Below, piece after piece: positions 47,745 to 58,216 of a DNA stretch of 64,000 bases. Origin of the DNA: Picochlorum sp. 'celeri' (Eukaryota; Chlorophyta; Trebouxiophyceae); contig JAACMV010000023.1 in assembly GCA_010909725.1 (NCBI GenBank), forward strand, positions 1,116,001 to 1,180,000, given 5' to 3'. The first letter of the stretch is position 1, and every line of letters begins with the position of its first letter. The notes under the pieces are model-generated. The model worked only from the letters and a program-made list of their open reading frames with translations, was not told where the DNA came from and searched no databases. Made by a program: the position numbers and the translations under genes.

Positions 47745-48806
47745 ATGGGAGAAAAAGACAGCGGTTGTTCGGCGATCACTTTTTCCTTGTCCTTCTCAGA
47801 TGATGCCAGAACCCTACTCATAACTCAGAAAGTATTTGTCAGTGCATGTGCTCGAGTCATGCATTGCGAGATCAGACCCCGGGGTGGGTGGATGGGTGCC
47901 CCTTCCGCTTGGGGCAGCAGAAAGACACGACACGTGAAACTGGGGCACGTGCAAAGGACATGTGCGATAGATTATCATGATACCAAACTTCCAGCAGAGA
48001 GAGACCAACGACCGGTATCTGGGAGTCTCGTGGATATGACTAGGAGGCAGGTGGTCCATTTGAGCTGTGGCTGCCTCTTGTGTGCAGCCCAGTCACCGGA
48101 TGGCTTCTCCCCAGTGCGCACTAGGAATTCAACAATGGATAGAATGTTTGCGAATGCTATGGCTCAAGGGATGCAAGAGTATGAAAACGCGATTCGGCCT
48201 GTGAAGCAGAAGTTATTTCGAGAGTTGAATGACCATCTGACTCGGGTCGTAGCCACAAAGGCACTGGGGAATGAGGTCTCTGTCGCAGAGATTGGCATTG
48301 GCGCTGGTCCAAACCTTGAGTATTACGATCCAAACACTACACGTATAGAAGCAATCGAGCCGAATGATTTTATGAAGGCCTTTGTGGAGCAAAAATTGGT
48401 TGATCTAGGATTTCCTCTGGACGGATTCATCACTTGGAGCAATGCAGTTGCTGAAGACTTGCCGTTGGAAACAGAATCTCAAGATGCAGTTGTTTGCACG
48501 ATTGTCCTATGCTCTGTCGCAGACGTTGATAAGGCCTTGTCAGAATTCTATAGAATTTTGAAGCCAGGAGGAATGCTTTTGTTGATTGAACACACCATAG
48601 CAGATGAAGGATTGTTGAGGGGTGCGCAGATGCTCCTCAATCCACTCCAAAATTTCCTTGCAGATGGTTGCAATTTGACAAGAAATCCTGGTACGAATCT
48701 GAGTCGTATCGAGGGCCTCTCCAAGGATGGTTTGTTATCTTTTTCGGTTCCAGGAATGGGCTTGTTATCTCCTCACATTGCTGGATTATTACAGAAGAAA
48801 GAATAG
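47745..48806 (+). CDS. Class I SAM methyltransferase (METTL7/TMT1-like)
   Basis: 353 residues from ATG 47745, though a later start such as the Met of MTRRQVVHL is possible because the first ~100 residues are not domain-like and may be a targeting region. The methyltransferase core runs from about residue 175: AEIGIGAGPNLEYYDP, AIEPNDFM, VVCTIVLCSVADVDKAL, RILKPGGMLLLIEHT and DGCNLTRN. The VLCSV.D and (G/D)GCN.(T/N)R blocks mark the METTL7 group, whose animal members methylate thiols. It shares these blocks with the divergent gene at 46661-47536, so the pair probably arose by duplication. Confidence 0.82.
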   Translation: MGEKDSGCSAITFSLSFSDDARTLLITQKVFVSACARVMHCEIRPRGGWMGAPSAWGSRKTRHVKLGHVQRTCAIDYHDTKLPAERDQRPVSGSLVDMTRRQVVHLSCGCLLCAAQSPDGFSPVRTRNSTMDRMFANAMAQGMQEYENAIRPVKQKLFRELNDHLTRVVATKALGNEVSVAEIGIGAGPNLEYYDPNTTRIEAIEPNDFMKAFVEQKLVDLGFPLDGFITWSNAVAEDLPLETESQDAVVCTIVLCSVADVDKALSEFYRILKPGGMLLLIEHTIADEGLLRGAQMLLNPLQNFLADGCNLTRNPGTNLSRIEGLSKDGLLSFSVPGMGLLSPHIAGLLQKKE

Positions 48807-48867
48807 AATCTAGCACAACGATGGCGTGTATACATAATATATATATACTGGGGAAATGAAACATGAA

Positions 48868-50100
48868 TCAGTTGGAAGTGCCCAACTGAACATCCACATG
48901 GACCTTTGAATCACCCCGCAGCATTTCCAAGTCCAGCGTGTCTCCGACTTTGCACGTATTGAGCACGCGAAACAGATCTGAAGAATTACGCACAGGGACT
49001 GAGTTGACCCCGATGATGATATCACCCAATACCAACCTGCCATAATCGTCACGCTGCGTCCCAATGATCCCCGCAGCCTCTGCAGGACTACCAGGCTTTG
49101 CAGATAGTACTAATATTCCTGAGATTCCAAGCTGGTCGACAGCTGCATCAGGTGCAAACGTGATTCCTATAAGTGGCCGTGAAACCTTTCCGTTCTCCAA
49201 AATCTGCTGCACGCTGTTCTTGACAGTATCAGATGGAATGGCAAAGCCAACCCCTGCGTTCATTCCTGTCGTGCTGAATATCGCAGTATTGATTCCAATC
49301 ATTTCCCCAGAACTATTTAAAAGCGGACCACCGCTATTGCCTGGATTGATCGAACAATCAGTTTGAATCACTTGGCTAATAGGCCGACCCGTGGCGCCAC
49401 TTGTAATCTCGCGCCCTAGTCCGCTAATCACGCCAGTGGTCAATGTATGATCCAGCCCAAACGGATTTCCTATAGCATATGTGCTCTGACCTACCGACAA
49501 ATTTGTCGAAGACCCCACTTTGATAGGCCGGAGATTAGGGATTGGCTTTGCCAACTTCAGAACAGCAATGTCATTGTCCTGGTCCACTCCCACGATCTTG
49601 GCCTCGCTCTCCTCCCCCTCACTCAGCGCAACCATCAGATCAGATGATCCCCTCACGACATGCAGATTGGTCACAATCGTCTCGGGGTCCCAGACAATAC
49701 CAGACCCGGCTCCTTGAGGAATCTCTAGCGTGTTCATTGTAAAAGCATCCCTCCTGAAAGCCAAATTCGTAATATACACAACGCTCTGACTTGTAGCCTT
49801 GAATAAACGAATCACAGCGTTCTCGTCCGATGTCAGTGACCCAGCATGCGCGCTACTGCTGACCATTGGAAGGCTTTGAACACTGCCCAGCTGCAACACC
49901 ACACTCGCGCACAACGCCATCACACCCTTGGACACCCGCATCATTACATCCGTAGATGATAATGTGCCTTCCTTTCCACCATCAATCGATGGCCTCCGTG
50001 ACGATACTACATGTGCTCGTTTCCCTTGAGTGGATACAAAGTGGAGTTCAAACCTCTTCCCTGAGAAACTACCACCTGGTCGCCGCAAAGACTCTATCAT
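48868..50100 (-). CDS. Deg1/HtrA-type serine protease, thylakoid lumen
   Basis: 410 residues from ATG 50100. The N-terminus is a bipartite presequence: a basic stromal part (RRPGGSFSGKRFELH), then a hydrophobic lumenal signal (GVMALCASVVLQL) ending in SSAHAG. The trypsin-like domain has the triad His147 (IVTNLHVV), Asp177 (DNDIAVLKL) and Ser256 (NPGNSGGPL). One PDZ domain follows (LVLSAKPGSPAEAAG, VLGDIIIGVNSVPV). Deg1 degrades damaged photosystem proteins, notably D1, in the lumen. Length and single PDZ fit plant DEG1. Whether it is DEG1, DEG5 or DEG8 needs a tree; the single PDZ favours DEG1 or DEG8. Confidence 0.92.
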   Translation of the reverse strand: MIESLRRPGGSFSGKRFELHFVSTQGKRAHVVSSRRPSIDGGKEGTLSSTDVMMRVSKGVMALCASVVLQLGSVQSLPMVSSSAHAGSLTSDENAVIRLFKATSQSVVYITNLAFRRDAFTMNTLEIPQGAGSGIVWDPETIVTNLHVVRGSSDLMVALSEGEESEAKIVGVDQDNDIAVLKLAKPIPNLRPIKVGSSTNLSVGQSTYAIGNPFGLDHTLTTGVISGLGREITSGATGRPISQVIQTDCSINPGNSGGPLLNSSGEMIGINTAIFSTTGMNAGVGFAIPSDTVKNSVQQILENGKVSRPLIGITFAPDAAVDQLGISGILVLSAKPGSPAEAAGIIGTQRDDYGRLVLGDIIIGVNSVPVRNSSDLFRVLNTCKVGDTLDLEMLRGDSKVHVDVQLGTSN

Positions 50101-50301
50101 CGTGCTATTAGTGAAATAATTAGGTTAATAAAAAATAATGTCATCGAAAAATAAAAAGCAGTTTCAATGGTTGTGGGTAAACATGCTGAATTTCTTACTT
50201 CGTACAATAAAAAAAAGACAAGTCATGCTTGTTTTTATACAAAAATAGCGTAGGAATATCATCAGCCATTGTATTCTAGAGAAAATAAATAATTTATCAC
50301 G

Positions 50302-52041
50302 ATGGAGGAGGTAGGTATCCGTGTTCTCTTGTATTCTGTAGAAAGGCGAAGATGATCTCTGCGTTGGATGTCTTACTGTGTCCCCTGATCCTGCAGACGT
50401 GGCCTCTTTTCGAGAAGAAGATGAAATCTGCTCACTTGAGCAGTGCTGCGATTGATGCATTCAAGCATAATTATTCCCAGTTGGTGGCAGGAGTGACTGG
50501 GTTGGTACGTGGGACTTGGGTTTCGTGGGCTGTATTCTTGTCGGGTGTGCTTACTCTCGTGTGGATACCGTATGGGTGTAGGTTGCTGAAGATACAATTG
50601 ATCCAGTGGAATCTCTTCCATCGTTGGGTTCTTTGGGTAAAGATATTCCCAGGGATGTGGCTGATTTGTTACGCAAAACAGCTGTGCTCAAGTTGAACGG
50701 TGGATTGGGGACAAGCATGGGGTTGGAGAAGGCGAAGAGTTTGCTGCCTGTGAAGGATGGGAAGACATTTTTGGATCTGATTGCTGAGCAAATAAAGCAT
50801 ATGCGGGCTGAGTTTAAAAGTAAGGTTCGGTTCATATTGATGAACAGTTTTTCGACGAGTGAGGATACGAGAGCATTCCTGAAGGAGCATCATCCCGATT
50901 TGTTAGAGGAGAGGGATGTGGAGTTGATGCAGAATAGTTCTTGTAAGGTTGATATGAAGACGTTGCGACCGGCGTCGTATCCACAGAACCCAGAGATGGA
51001 ATGGTACGCTAGTGTGCTTGCTCCTGCCTCTGTTTCTTTGTTGAGGCATCCTCTGGGACGGACTTCCATGACTTCTCGCCATAACAATGATCATGTTGAT
51101 GATGATGCAGGGCACCGCCGGGGCACGGAGATATTTACCCATCTCTGGTTGGAAGCGGCATGTTGGAGAGACTTCTGGCTGATGGCATTGAGTATGTGTT
51201 TGTCTCAAACTCTGACAATTTGGGTGCGACCCTGGACTTGCAATTATTGTCTCACTTTGCCAATTCTGGTAATTCATTTATGATGGAAGTGTGTAAGAGG
51301 ACCCAGGGCGATAAGAAAGGTGGGCATCTGGCCAAGCGCAAGTCGGACGGTCGGCTCATTCTGAGGGAGAGTGCCATGTGCCCAGGTGAAGACAAGCCAA
51401 TATTTGAGGACATCGAGGTGCACAAATATTTCAACACGAATAACTTGTGGTTGAATCTGAAGCACTTGAAGTCAACACTCGAGTCGTGCGGTGGCACGTT
51501 GAAATTACCTCTGATTAAAAATAAAAAGACGGTCAACCCAAGGGATCCAAGCACAGAGAATGTCTTCCAACTGGAGACGGCCATGGGATCTGCAATTGAG
51601 TGCTTTGAAAACTCATCTGCCATTGAAGTCCCCAGGACGCGTTTTGCTCCAGTGAAGACGAGCAGCGATCTCTTTGCGTTGCGCAGTGATGCATACAAGA
51701 TCACAGAAGCTTCTACGATTGCACTTGTAGCAAATGCACCACCATTTGTGAAACTGGATGATGAGCATTACAAGCTTGTCGATCAAATGGAATCTTTGAC
51801 CCGAAGTGTACCATCTCTCGTTGATTGCAAATCTCTCGTGGTCAAGGGTCGCATTCAGTTTGGCCCACAGGTGGTTATTCGTGGATCCGTTGTGCTCAAA
51901 CATGGTACGTTGATTCAATCTGTGACGCTGCCGATATATGAATTGCTAATACCACTTTGTATGTTGTATTCCCATGCAGTTGGAAATACAAAGGCGCAGA
52001 TATTCGAGAGGGTTTTTGAAGATGTTGACATTGACGTTTAA
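50302..52041 (+). CDS. UGP1: UTP-glucose-1-phosphate uridylyltransferase (UGPase)
   Basis: Five exons: 50302-50310, 50397-50504, 50582-51003, 51111-51904 and 51980-52041, giving 464 residues. All introns are 75-107 nt with GTAGGT, GTACGT or GTACGC donors. The 9-nt first exon (Met-Glu-Glu) is inferred; starting unspliced at ATG 50352 is the alternative. UGPase makes UDP-glucose for cell-wall, sucrose and glycolipid synthesis. Diagnostic blocks are LKLNGGLGTSMGLEKAKSL (nucleotide loop), SYPQNPEMEWAPPGHGDIYP (restored by splicing), EYVFVSNSDNLGATLD, KRKSDGRLILRE and the C-terminal left-handed beta-helix (LVDCKSLVVKGRIQFG). The last exon is short, and its junction phase is chosen by consensus rather than homology. 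The stop lies 3 nt from that of HBS1. Confidence 0.9.
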
Positions 52042-52044
52042 ATT

Positions 52045-53793
52045 CTATTCTATTTCTAAAACTTTGCCCACAGCAAGCGTGCGGCCCCCGTCTCGTAATG
52101 CAATACGAGCGAGAGATTTGCAGTCATCAAAGGTTTCTAACGGCATAGGGAGCGAGGGAGTGATCTCCACAACCGCAGCTTGCCCCTTCAACAGACACCT
52201 TGGCCGCTCCTTCTTCACCTCCCCAGTGTGCTCATCCACCAATGTCAATATTCTACTGATCACTCCCGTTTCCCGAGCAACATGAGCGTGTAACGTGACA
52301 TTCTGGCCGTGTAAAAGCGGGATGACCACATCTAATACTATAATTTGTGCCTTGAATTTTTTCGCAAGCTTGACAGGATGTGATGGAGAGCACACTACTG
52401 AACCAGCATGAATCAATGCTGGATCTGACACGGTGATGGTCACGTCCACAGTATCCCCCGCTCGCGCCAGAGTTACTGCTTTATTGTTGGAAGATATCGA
52501 TTTGACCGTGCCTGACTCACCAGGTGGTGTCAGCGTGACTTTTGTGCCTGATTTCATGGCACCCTGATGAACCTTTCCTGAGACCACCACATTCTTTGAG
52601 CCCTTGGCATACGCCTCGGTTACAGACAGGCGTATCGGAGCATCAACGATTCTTGGAGCAGACACAAACGCATCGATTGTTTCTAATAAAGTACGCCCCG
52701 TGTACCACGACAAACAAGTACTGGTAGGGGGCTTGACCAGGTTGTCACCAGTCAACCCAACTGCTATTGTCCACTGCACCTTTTGCACATCATGGAAACC
52801 GTTTCTTTTCATGAAATCACTCATTTGCATTTTAATATCCTCAAACCTGTTCTTTGGATCATCGCACGTATCCAACTTTGTCACTACTACCGCCACCTGA
52901 TCAATCCCAAGGCTCTGAGCAAGCTGGACATGCTCCCTGGTTTGGCCACCCCCCGAAGGATTCGCGGCATTTGCCGCAGACATACCAGACTCGAACCCAC
53001 CATCAGATCCATCTATGACTACTAACGCCGCATCTGCTTGTGACGCCCCAGAAATCATGTTGGGAACAAAATCCCTGTGCCCAGGTGCATCCAAAAGGGT
53101 CACCTGCTTGTGGGGGGTTTCAAACCGTGCCATCGCCACATCAACCGTTACTCCTCGACTCCTCTCTTCTGATCTTTCATCCAGCATCCACGCCCATGCA
53201 AAAGACCCTTTGCCTATAGCCTTGGCATCTTTCTGTGCTTTCGCAATCTCACGATCCCCAACCACACCAGTTTCATACAGCATTCTTCCCATGAGTGTCG
53301 ACTTCCCCGCATCCACATGTCCTAACACGACCAAGTTCAACACCTCGCGACCATCCAAGCCCCCATCTGCTGCGGTTGCTGCATCACAGAGAGACTTCAA
53401 CCCAGAATCCAAGGAAAAGCTCCCATCAGAAAGGCCCATTGACTTCATATGCCCAGTCGGAGGCTCTGCATCTTTTCTATGAGGCTCAATCTTTCGAGAA
53501 GAATGAGAGTTCGTGACTGGCTGCCCCCTCTGCTTGACTTGCTGTTGTGGGTGGTGCTCCTACAAACAAGCACAGAGAAGGAAATGAGTCTCAAACTACC
53601 ATATCAACGACAGCACAGCATTCCACCTATACCAACATACCATGACTCTTGATCCCGTGACAATTTCTTGCGCATTGCCATCAGCCTCTTGGTAGTCCTC
53701 CTCTTCTCCCCAGTAGTCGTCGTCATAGTCGTCGTCACTGTATCCGTCATCTAGATCGTCTTCGTCGTACCAATTACTTTTACGATGGGCCAT
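52045..53793 (-). CDS. HBS1-like translational GTPase (ribosome rescue)
   Basis: Two exons, 53793-53641 and 53559-52045, joined in phase 0 across an 81-nt intron (GTCATG/GTATGT to TTTGTAG), giving 555 residues. HBS1 delivers Pelota/Dom34 to stalled ribosomes for no-go and non-stop decay. Exon 1 encodes the acidic HBS1 N-terminal domain (NWYDEDDLDDGYSDDDYDDD). The EF-1-alpha-like G domain starts near residue 125 with VVLGHVDAGKST, then RGVTVDVAMARFET, LLDAPGHRDFVPNMISGA and VVTKLD. Two beta-barrel domains follow. The linker is unusually short, so a SKI7-like splice form is not evident. Its 3' end nearly touches UGPase. Confidence 0.93.
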
Positions 53794-54146
53794 GATGATA
53801 TTAAATTATACTCTATCAGGCCTACAAAGCGCAATGTGTAAGCTTGGGTCCCACATCAAGACCGAACGGTTGACATCCTGCAACACCTTGACAGACCCTG
53901 GAGGTGATTCCCCTGTGCTTGGGATGAATGAACGGTACCACTACCCACGCAGCCTAATATGTATTTGAACATGGAGTAAAGCACATGTGATGATCTTTTG
54001 TTCTCGTACCCAGCATTGTGGCACACAGGAGATGGATTGATGTTTTTTACAATGGAGTGTCAATCTTCAGAAGGAAAAAAAAAGCACTGTTATGAAATAT
54101 GAACATGTATGTACAACTCCAGGATATATTATCACCACTCTTCGAA
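53794..54146. other. Intergenic region upstream of HBS1
   Basis: 353 bp between two minus-strand genes. Nothing recognised. Confidence 0.4.
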
Positions 54147-54812
54147 TCACGTTTTATCAGTCACAGATGTTTGAGTCGTAATGGACGTCTGCGCATTGGC
54201 CACGTCCCCCGTATATGTGGCATCACCAAGTGCAACAGCAACTCCCCCATTCTTATCTCCCGTTGCCGCAGTGAGAGCGAATGCATCCACGCTATTCAAA
54301 ACACTGCCATCTGAATCTAATGATCCAGATAGATCAACGGAAGCCGTCGCATCTCCAGTGGGTCCCTGATACGCCTGATCCTGATTGATTGTTGCAGACA
54401 CAGACTCACTTCCCACAGCAGACACATCTGTCTTCAAGCAATCTATCCCCACTGGAGCACCCTCAAACTCGTCTCTGCAATTGACAGTAGCACTGACAAT
54501 AGAAACGGATGTAGTACTCCCGCTCCCTGAAGCAGACCCGGTCGCCGTCGATGTATACCTCGTCTTCTCCCCAGTCTTGTCATCTTGAGTTGACCCCGTA
54601 TACGTGGCAGCCTTCTCCACAGTCTTGTGACCACCAATGCCATGAAACGTCGTTTCCCTCGTATAGTTTGGTTTTGAAACATCCTTTCTCCACCCGTCGA
54701 AAAGACCCATGAGCTTCCTGTTTCCCGGCAAGGACAATGCATGCAGTCCTGACATGCATCCTGTTGCCACCACAAGCCAGCACAGAATGACTCGTATACC
54801 CCACCGATACAT
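54147..54812 (-). CDS. Secreted Ser/Thr/Gly-rich orphan protein
   Basis: 221 residues from ATG 54812. The N-terminus is a signal peptide (GIRVILCWLVVATGCMSGLHA). The mature protein is low in hydrophobics and rich in Thr, Ser, Ala, Gly and Asp. It has repeated beta-prone strings such as TTSVSIVSATVNC, SESVSATINQDQA, ATASVDLSGSLDSDG and GVAVALGDATYTG, and only two cysteines (NCRDEFEGAPVGIDC). This suggests an extracellular beta-rich or wall-associated protein. No family recognised. Confidence 0.7.
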   Translation of the reverse strand: MYRWGIRVILCWLVVATGCMSGLHALSLPGNRKLMGLFDGWRKDVSKPNYTRETTFHGIGGHKTVEKAATYTGSTQDDKTGEKTRYTSTATGSASGSGSTTSVSIVSATVNCRDEFEGAPVGIDCLKTDVSAVGSESVSATINQDQAYQGPTGDATASVDLSGSLDSDGSVLNSVDAFALTAATGDKNGGVAVALGDATYTGDVANAQTSITTQTSVTDKT

Positions 54813-55193
54813 GGAATACGAATGTACGAAACTTCTGTCGATAGCGATGTCAAATCAGAATTGCTTCAAACGCGTTGAGCATCGAGATACATTCTCTGCA
54901 TCTGTCTCACGATCCCAGGTGGACCATGAATGGTTTGACCAATCCAAGAAAATTCTAGTCTCTTTTGAAGAATGAACAATGTCCTCTTCTGTCAGTCCAA
55001 TACACGTCTATGACATACAATTAAGGAAACGAGAGGTGATTCATGTACAAAGTTGGTTGGCAGGGACAGGGTGTGAGTGATCGCCATGCAAGGTTTGAAA
55101 AGCATTCGAAGAATGAACAAGAAGAATGGATTTTGACAAATAAAGCAATCGGACTATGAATACAAAACAACCCACAATAGAGTTGATCTGCCC
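54813..55193. other. Intergenic region downstream of rubisco activase
   Basis: 381 bp containing the presumed 3' UTR of rubisco activase and the promoter of the secreted orphan. No gene seen. Confidence 0.4.
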
Positions 55194-56669
55194 TTAACCA
55201 CTCAAACCAATAATAGATTTGCCTATTTTCTTCTGCTGCTTCAGGTATTCATTTGATAATTTTAATGAATTCAAGTGATCTTGCTCCCTGACCAGACGCT
55301 CTCCTTCAGCCATGAGATTTTCAAGTTTGAGGTTGACTGGCTCAAATTCCGGAAGGTTTTCCTGATGGACCAGTCGACGCCCCAACTCTTTTAGATTTTC
55401 GTTTTCCTCCGAGATACACCCATCGATGACATCATTCTGGATCCACTCCCTGATCTGGTTGTCATATGTCGCTGCACGGAGGGCTCCATAAAAGTCCAAG
55501 CTTTGGTTCGGGAACGCCTTGAGCAGTTCCACCATGTCCTTCTTTTCCAAGCCATCATCCTTGTACATTTGGAAGAGAATATTGGTTAGATCGTCCAAGG
55601 ACGGTTGCCAGTAGAATTTCTCCATTCTTCCATCCCGTAAGAGTGGGGCAAACACTGTGGACAGGTCGTTTCCTGTCACAATCACTGGAATTCGTTGCAG
55701 CGGTGGCTCATCCTCCCTCCAGTCGACATTGTATCGATTCACTTTATTTGGGTTGTCACAAATAGACATCAAAGTTCCTGTCACCATTTGATTGTTGACT
55801 GTAATCTGCGTGTTGTCAAAAATCCCGAGGCCGGCATCAATATCATTGATCAGCAAGCAGGACAGCTTACCTCTCACTCTCGACATTTCCGCCGCTTTTC
55901 TATACCTATCTCGTATCATGTACCCTGGCTCACCTGCCCTCTCGCTCTCCAACTCTCCGGCAGACATCACAACCGCTTCCACACCCAACTTTTTGAAAGC
56001 CAACTCAGTCTGGAATGACTTTCCCTGTCCCTTCCCTCCCCATATACCCAGGATGAGAGGAACCTTGGTCATGGGATCGAAGCACCCAGCATCAATGAGA
56101 TAGTTCTTGACAATATGCATCACCACCGCGTCCAGAAACTTTGGCGCCACGTAATAGTCTCCCACAATGTTATTGTAGGATCTAAACTCATACCCACGCA
56201 GTGTTCCATCCGCAATATCACTTTGATGTCCCAAGAAGGACCCAGTGAAAATCGAATCAAGATTCTGAGAATTTTGAGCAGTGTCTACATTCATACTTAC
56301 ATCCGATTGCCCTAATTCGTACAAGTAATCCGCATCCTTGGAAGATCCCCCAGTAGCTTCTTTTGCTCCCCAACTGGATTTCATCTCTGGTATCTTCTTC
56401 CCTGTCGCCCTCTGCGGAGGTGTATCCACCGTTTCTACTACATCGCCTTGACCAATTGCTTCGGCAGCATCGACGCCGAAGCAATACATGACACTTCCAT
56501 CGTCCAAATGCTCCACTACGACTCTACTGCTGTAGGATACTACCATCCTTTTCCGCCCATTCCTCGCATCATATCTCCATCGCGATCGCATACGTTCTCT
56601 AAAAGACACCTTGTGATCTCCAAAAGCCATGGGTCGCCGATATCCGCAGGATATCTGGTGCAGAGACAT
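55194..56669 (-). CDS. Rubisco activase (AAA+), divergent long form
   Basis: 491 residues from ATG 56669, the first in frame. AAA+ ATPase that remodels inhibited Rubisco in the stroma. Walker A is GIWGGKGQGKS (about residue 210), Walker B is CLLINDIDAG, and the RCA hallmarks are VVMSAGELESERAGEP, TVNNQMVTGTLM, VIVTGNDLSTVFAPLLRDGRMEKFYW. The first ~130 residues are a long basic then acidic region with VVVEHLDDGSVMYCFG; typical green RCA precursors are shorter here (about 410 in total). Insertions such as YNVDWREDEPPLQR and the tail KQQKKIGKSIIGLSG also differ from plant RCA. No redox Cys pair at the C-terminus. It may be an RCA-like paralogue rather than the main activase. Confidence 0.88.
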   Translation of the reverse strand: MSLHQISCGYRRPMAFGDHKVSFRERMRSRWRYDARNGRKRMVVSYSSRVVVEHLDDGSVMYCFGVDAAEAIGQGDVVETVDTPPQRATGKKIPEMKSSWGAKEATGGSSKDADYLYELGQSDVSMNVDTAQNSQNLDSIFTGSFLGHQSDIADGTLRGYEFRSYNNIVGDYYVAPKFLDAVVMHIVKNYLIDAGCFDPMTKVPLILGIWGGKGQGKSFQTELAFKKLGVEAVVMSAGELESERAGEPGYMIRDRYRKAAEMSRVRGKLSCLLINDIDAGLGIFDNTQITVNNQMVTGTLMSICDNPNKVNRYNVDWREDEPPLQRIPVIVTGNDLSTVFAPLLRDGRMEKFYWQPSLDDLTNILFQMYKDDGLEKKDMVELLKAFPNQSLDFYGALRAATYDNQIREWIQNDVIDGCISEENENLKELGRRLVHQENLPEFEPVNLKLENLMAEGERLVREQDHLNSLKLSNEYLKQQKKIGKSIIGLSG

Positions 56670-56954
56670 GGCTGTTTGACAACAGGAACAATTCACCTAC
56701 GATGATATACACCACAATGTCGAGAAATGTGCCATGGAAAAATGTTAAGGGACTCTTTTGCAGCATCCAGGTCAATATAATCGGCGCATCCATCCACCTT
56801 TTTGAGGGAGGGCTGATCCGATCTGCCCAGTACGAGAGCGCTCGAGCGCCCATCCAACAGTATCGACATCCTCCATGGCTCAAACCCAGTTCTAGAACTT
56901 CAGATCTGAAGAGACTCGTACGCGCATTGCCTTGCACAGTATTACAGATTTTTA

Positions 56955-57971
56955 ATGATAGCTATGACAGTGACTCAGCCACCGATAATTGATGCACAAG
57001 GGTTGTTCAAGGATGCTACCAAGCGACACGTCACTGTGGACCCTGAAGAGTTTGGCAGCGTCGCTGAGCAGGTGGAGGAAGCGTCGAGGACGTGGGGAGT
57101 ATTCCGTATCACGAATCATGGCTTTGATGAAAATATCTTGAAGGAGACGGTGGAGATGGTGCAGGAATTCTTCGATTTGCCCGATGGGACAAAGTCTTTC
57201 GTAGAGAGAACAGCCAACAATCCTTCAGGTTGGTCGAATTCGGAGCTGACAAAGCAGGCATTGGATCTCAAAGAGATTTTCGATTACTGCTATATACCTC
57301 ACCGTGACAAACCAGACGATCACCCGAGTAATAGGGGCATTGATGGCTGGAATAGGTTTATAGATTCTAGAATGCGAGAGGTATTCTTGAGATACTTTGA
57401 TCATGTGGAGGAATGCTGCTATAGATTGCTGCAGGTGCTTTGCATAGCGCTAGATATTGATTATGAGTATGCCAAGGGGCTATTTACCGGTGAATCTTGT
57501 GGATTTTGTCGGATGAATTTCTACAAAGGATTGAAAGAAATAGAAAATGATGGGCAGAGGTATGGTATACACGACCATACAGATGCAGGTTTCTTTACAA
57601 TACTGTGGACATCGATGGCAAGAGGCATAGATTTTTATCATGATGGGAGGTGGGTGACTCTGGAGCCATTGGCAGGTTCCTTTACAATAAATGTTGGCGA
57701 TATGTGTCAGGTCCTGACAAATGGTTTATTTGCTGCACCAGTCCATCGAGTCATCATCAAAGAGGATGCAAGGCGGTATAGCATGGCCTTTTTTTTCAAC
57801 CCGTCTCCCAAGGCTCGTATCAAACCCATTGAGCCTTGCATCCAAAAGTCTGGTCGCCCAAGCATGTACAAGGATATTTCCTGGTCAGAATTCAGAAATC
57901 GTAGATTCAAAGGCGATTATGCGGATGAGGGAAAAGAAGTACAAATTAGCGATTATTTGCATCATGAATAA
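56955..57971 (+). CDS. 2-oxoglutarate/Fe(II)-dependent dioxygenase
   Basis: 338 residues from ATG 56955; a second ATG lies at 56964. It has the DIOX_N region (WGVFRITNHGFDENIL) and the double-stranded beta-helix core with iron ligands in IHDHTDAGFFTIL (HxD) and PVHRVI (distal His), and the 2OG-binding RxS in RRYSMAFFF. This is the isopenicillin-N-synthase-like superfamily that includes plant flavonoid, gibberellin and alkaloid oxygenases and many algal members of unknown substrate. No signal peptide, so cytosolic. The substrate cannot be told from sequence. Confidence 0.9.
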   Translation: MIAMTVTQPPIIDAQGLFKDATKRHVTVDPEEFGSVAEQVEEASRTWGVFRITNHGFDENILKETVEMVQEFFDLPDGTKSFVERTANNPSGWSNSELTKQALDLKEIFDYCYIPHRDKPDDHPSNRGIDGWNRFIDSRMREVFLRYFDHVEECCYRLLQVLCIALDIDYEYAKGLFTGESCGFCRMNFYKGLKEIENDGQRYGIHDHTDAGFFTILWTSMARGIDFYHDGRWVTLEPLAGSFTINVGDMCQVLTNGLFAAPVHRVIIKEDARRYSMAFFFNPSPKARIKPIEPCIQKSGRPSMYKDISWSEFRNRRFKGDYADEGKEVQISDYLHHE

Positions 57972-58216
57972 AAGCAAGTAGTGGAGAGTCTCTCACTGAA
58001 AGAGAGCGAGAGACATGATGTTTCATACATCTGCAAGTGGGGATACTGGTCATGCGGCAGAGAGGTGAAATGCATCTATTTACAAGGCAATCCGTTCTGA
58101 CTGAAGATATCAAGTTCAGAGCGAAACCAATGGAAGAAGTGGGCAGTAGTATTCTGTGTGGTCTTTTCCTTGCAAGTTTGTTCAAGACCTGAGCAAAGAG
58201 AGTGCTTTTTGACCAG

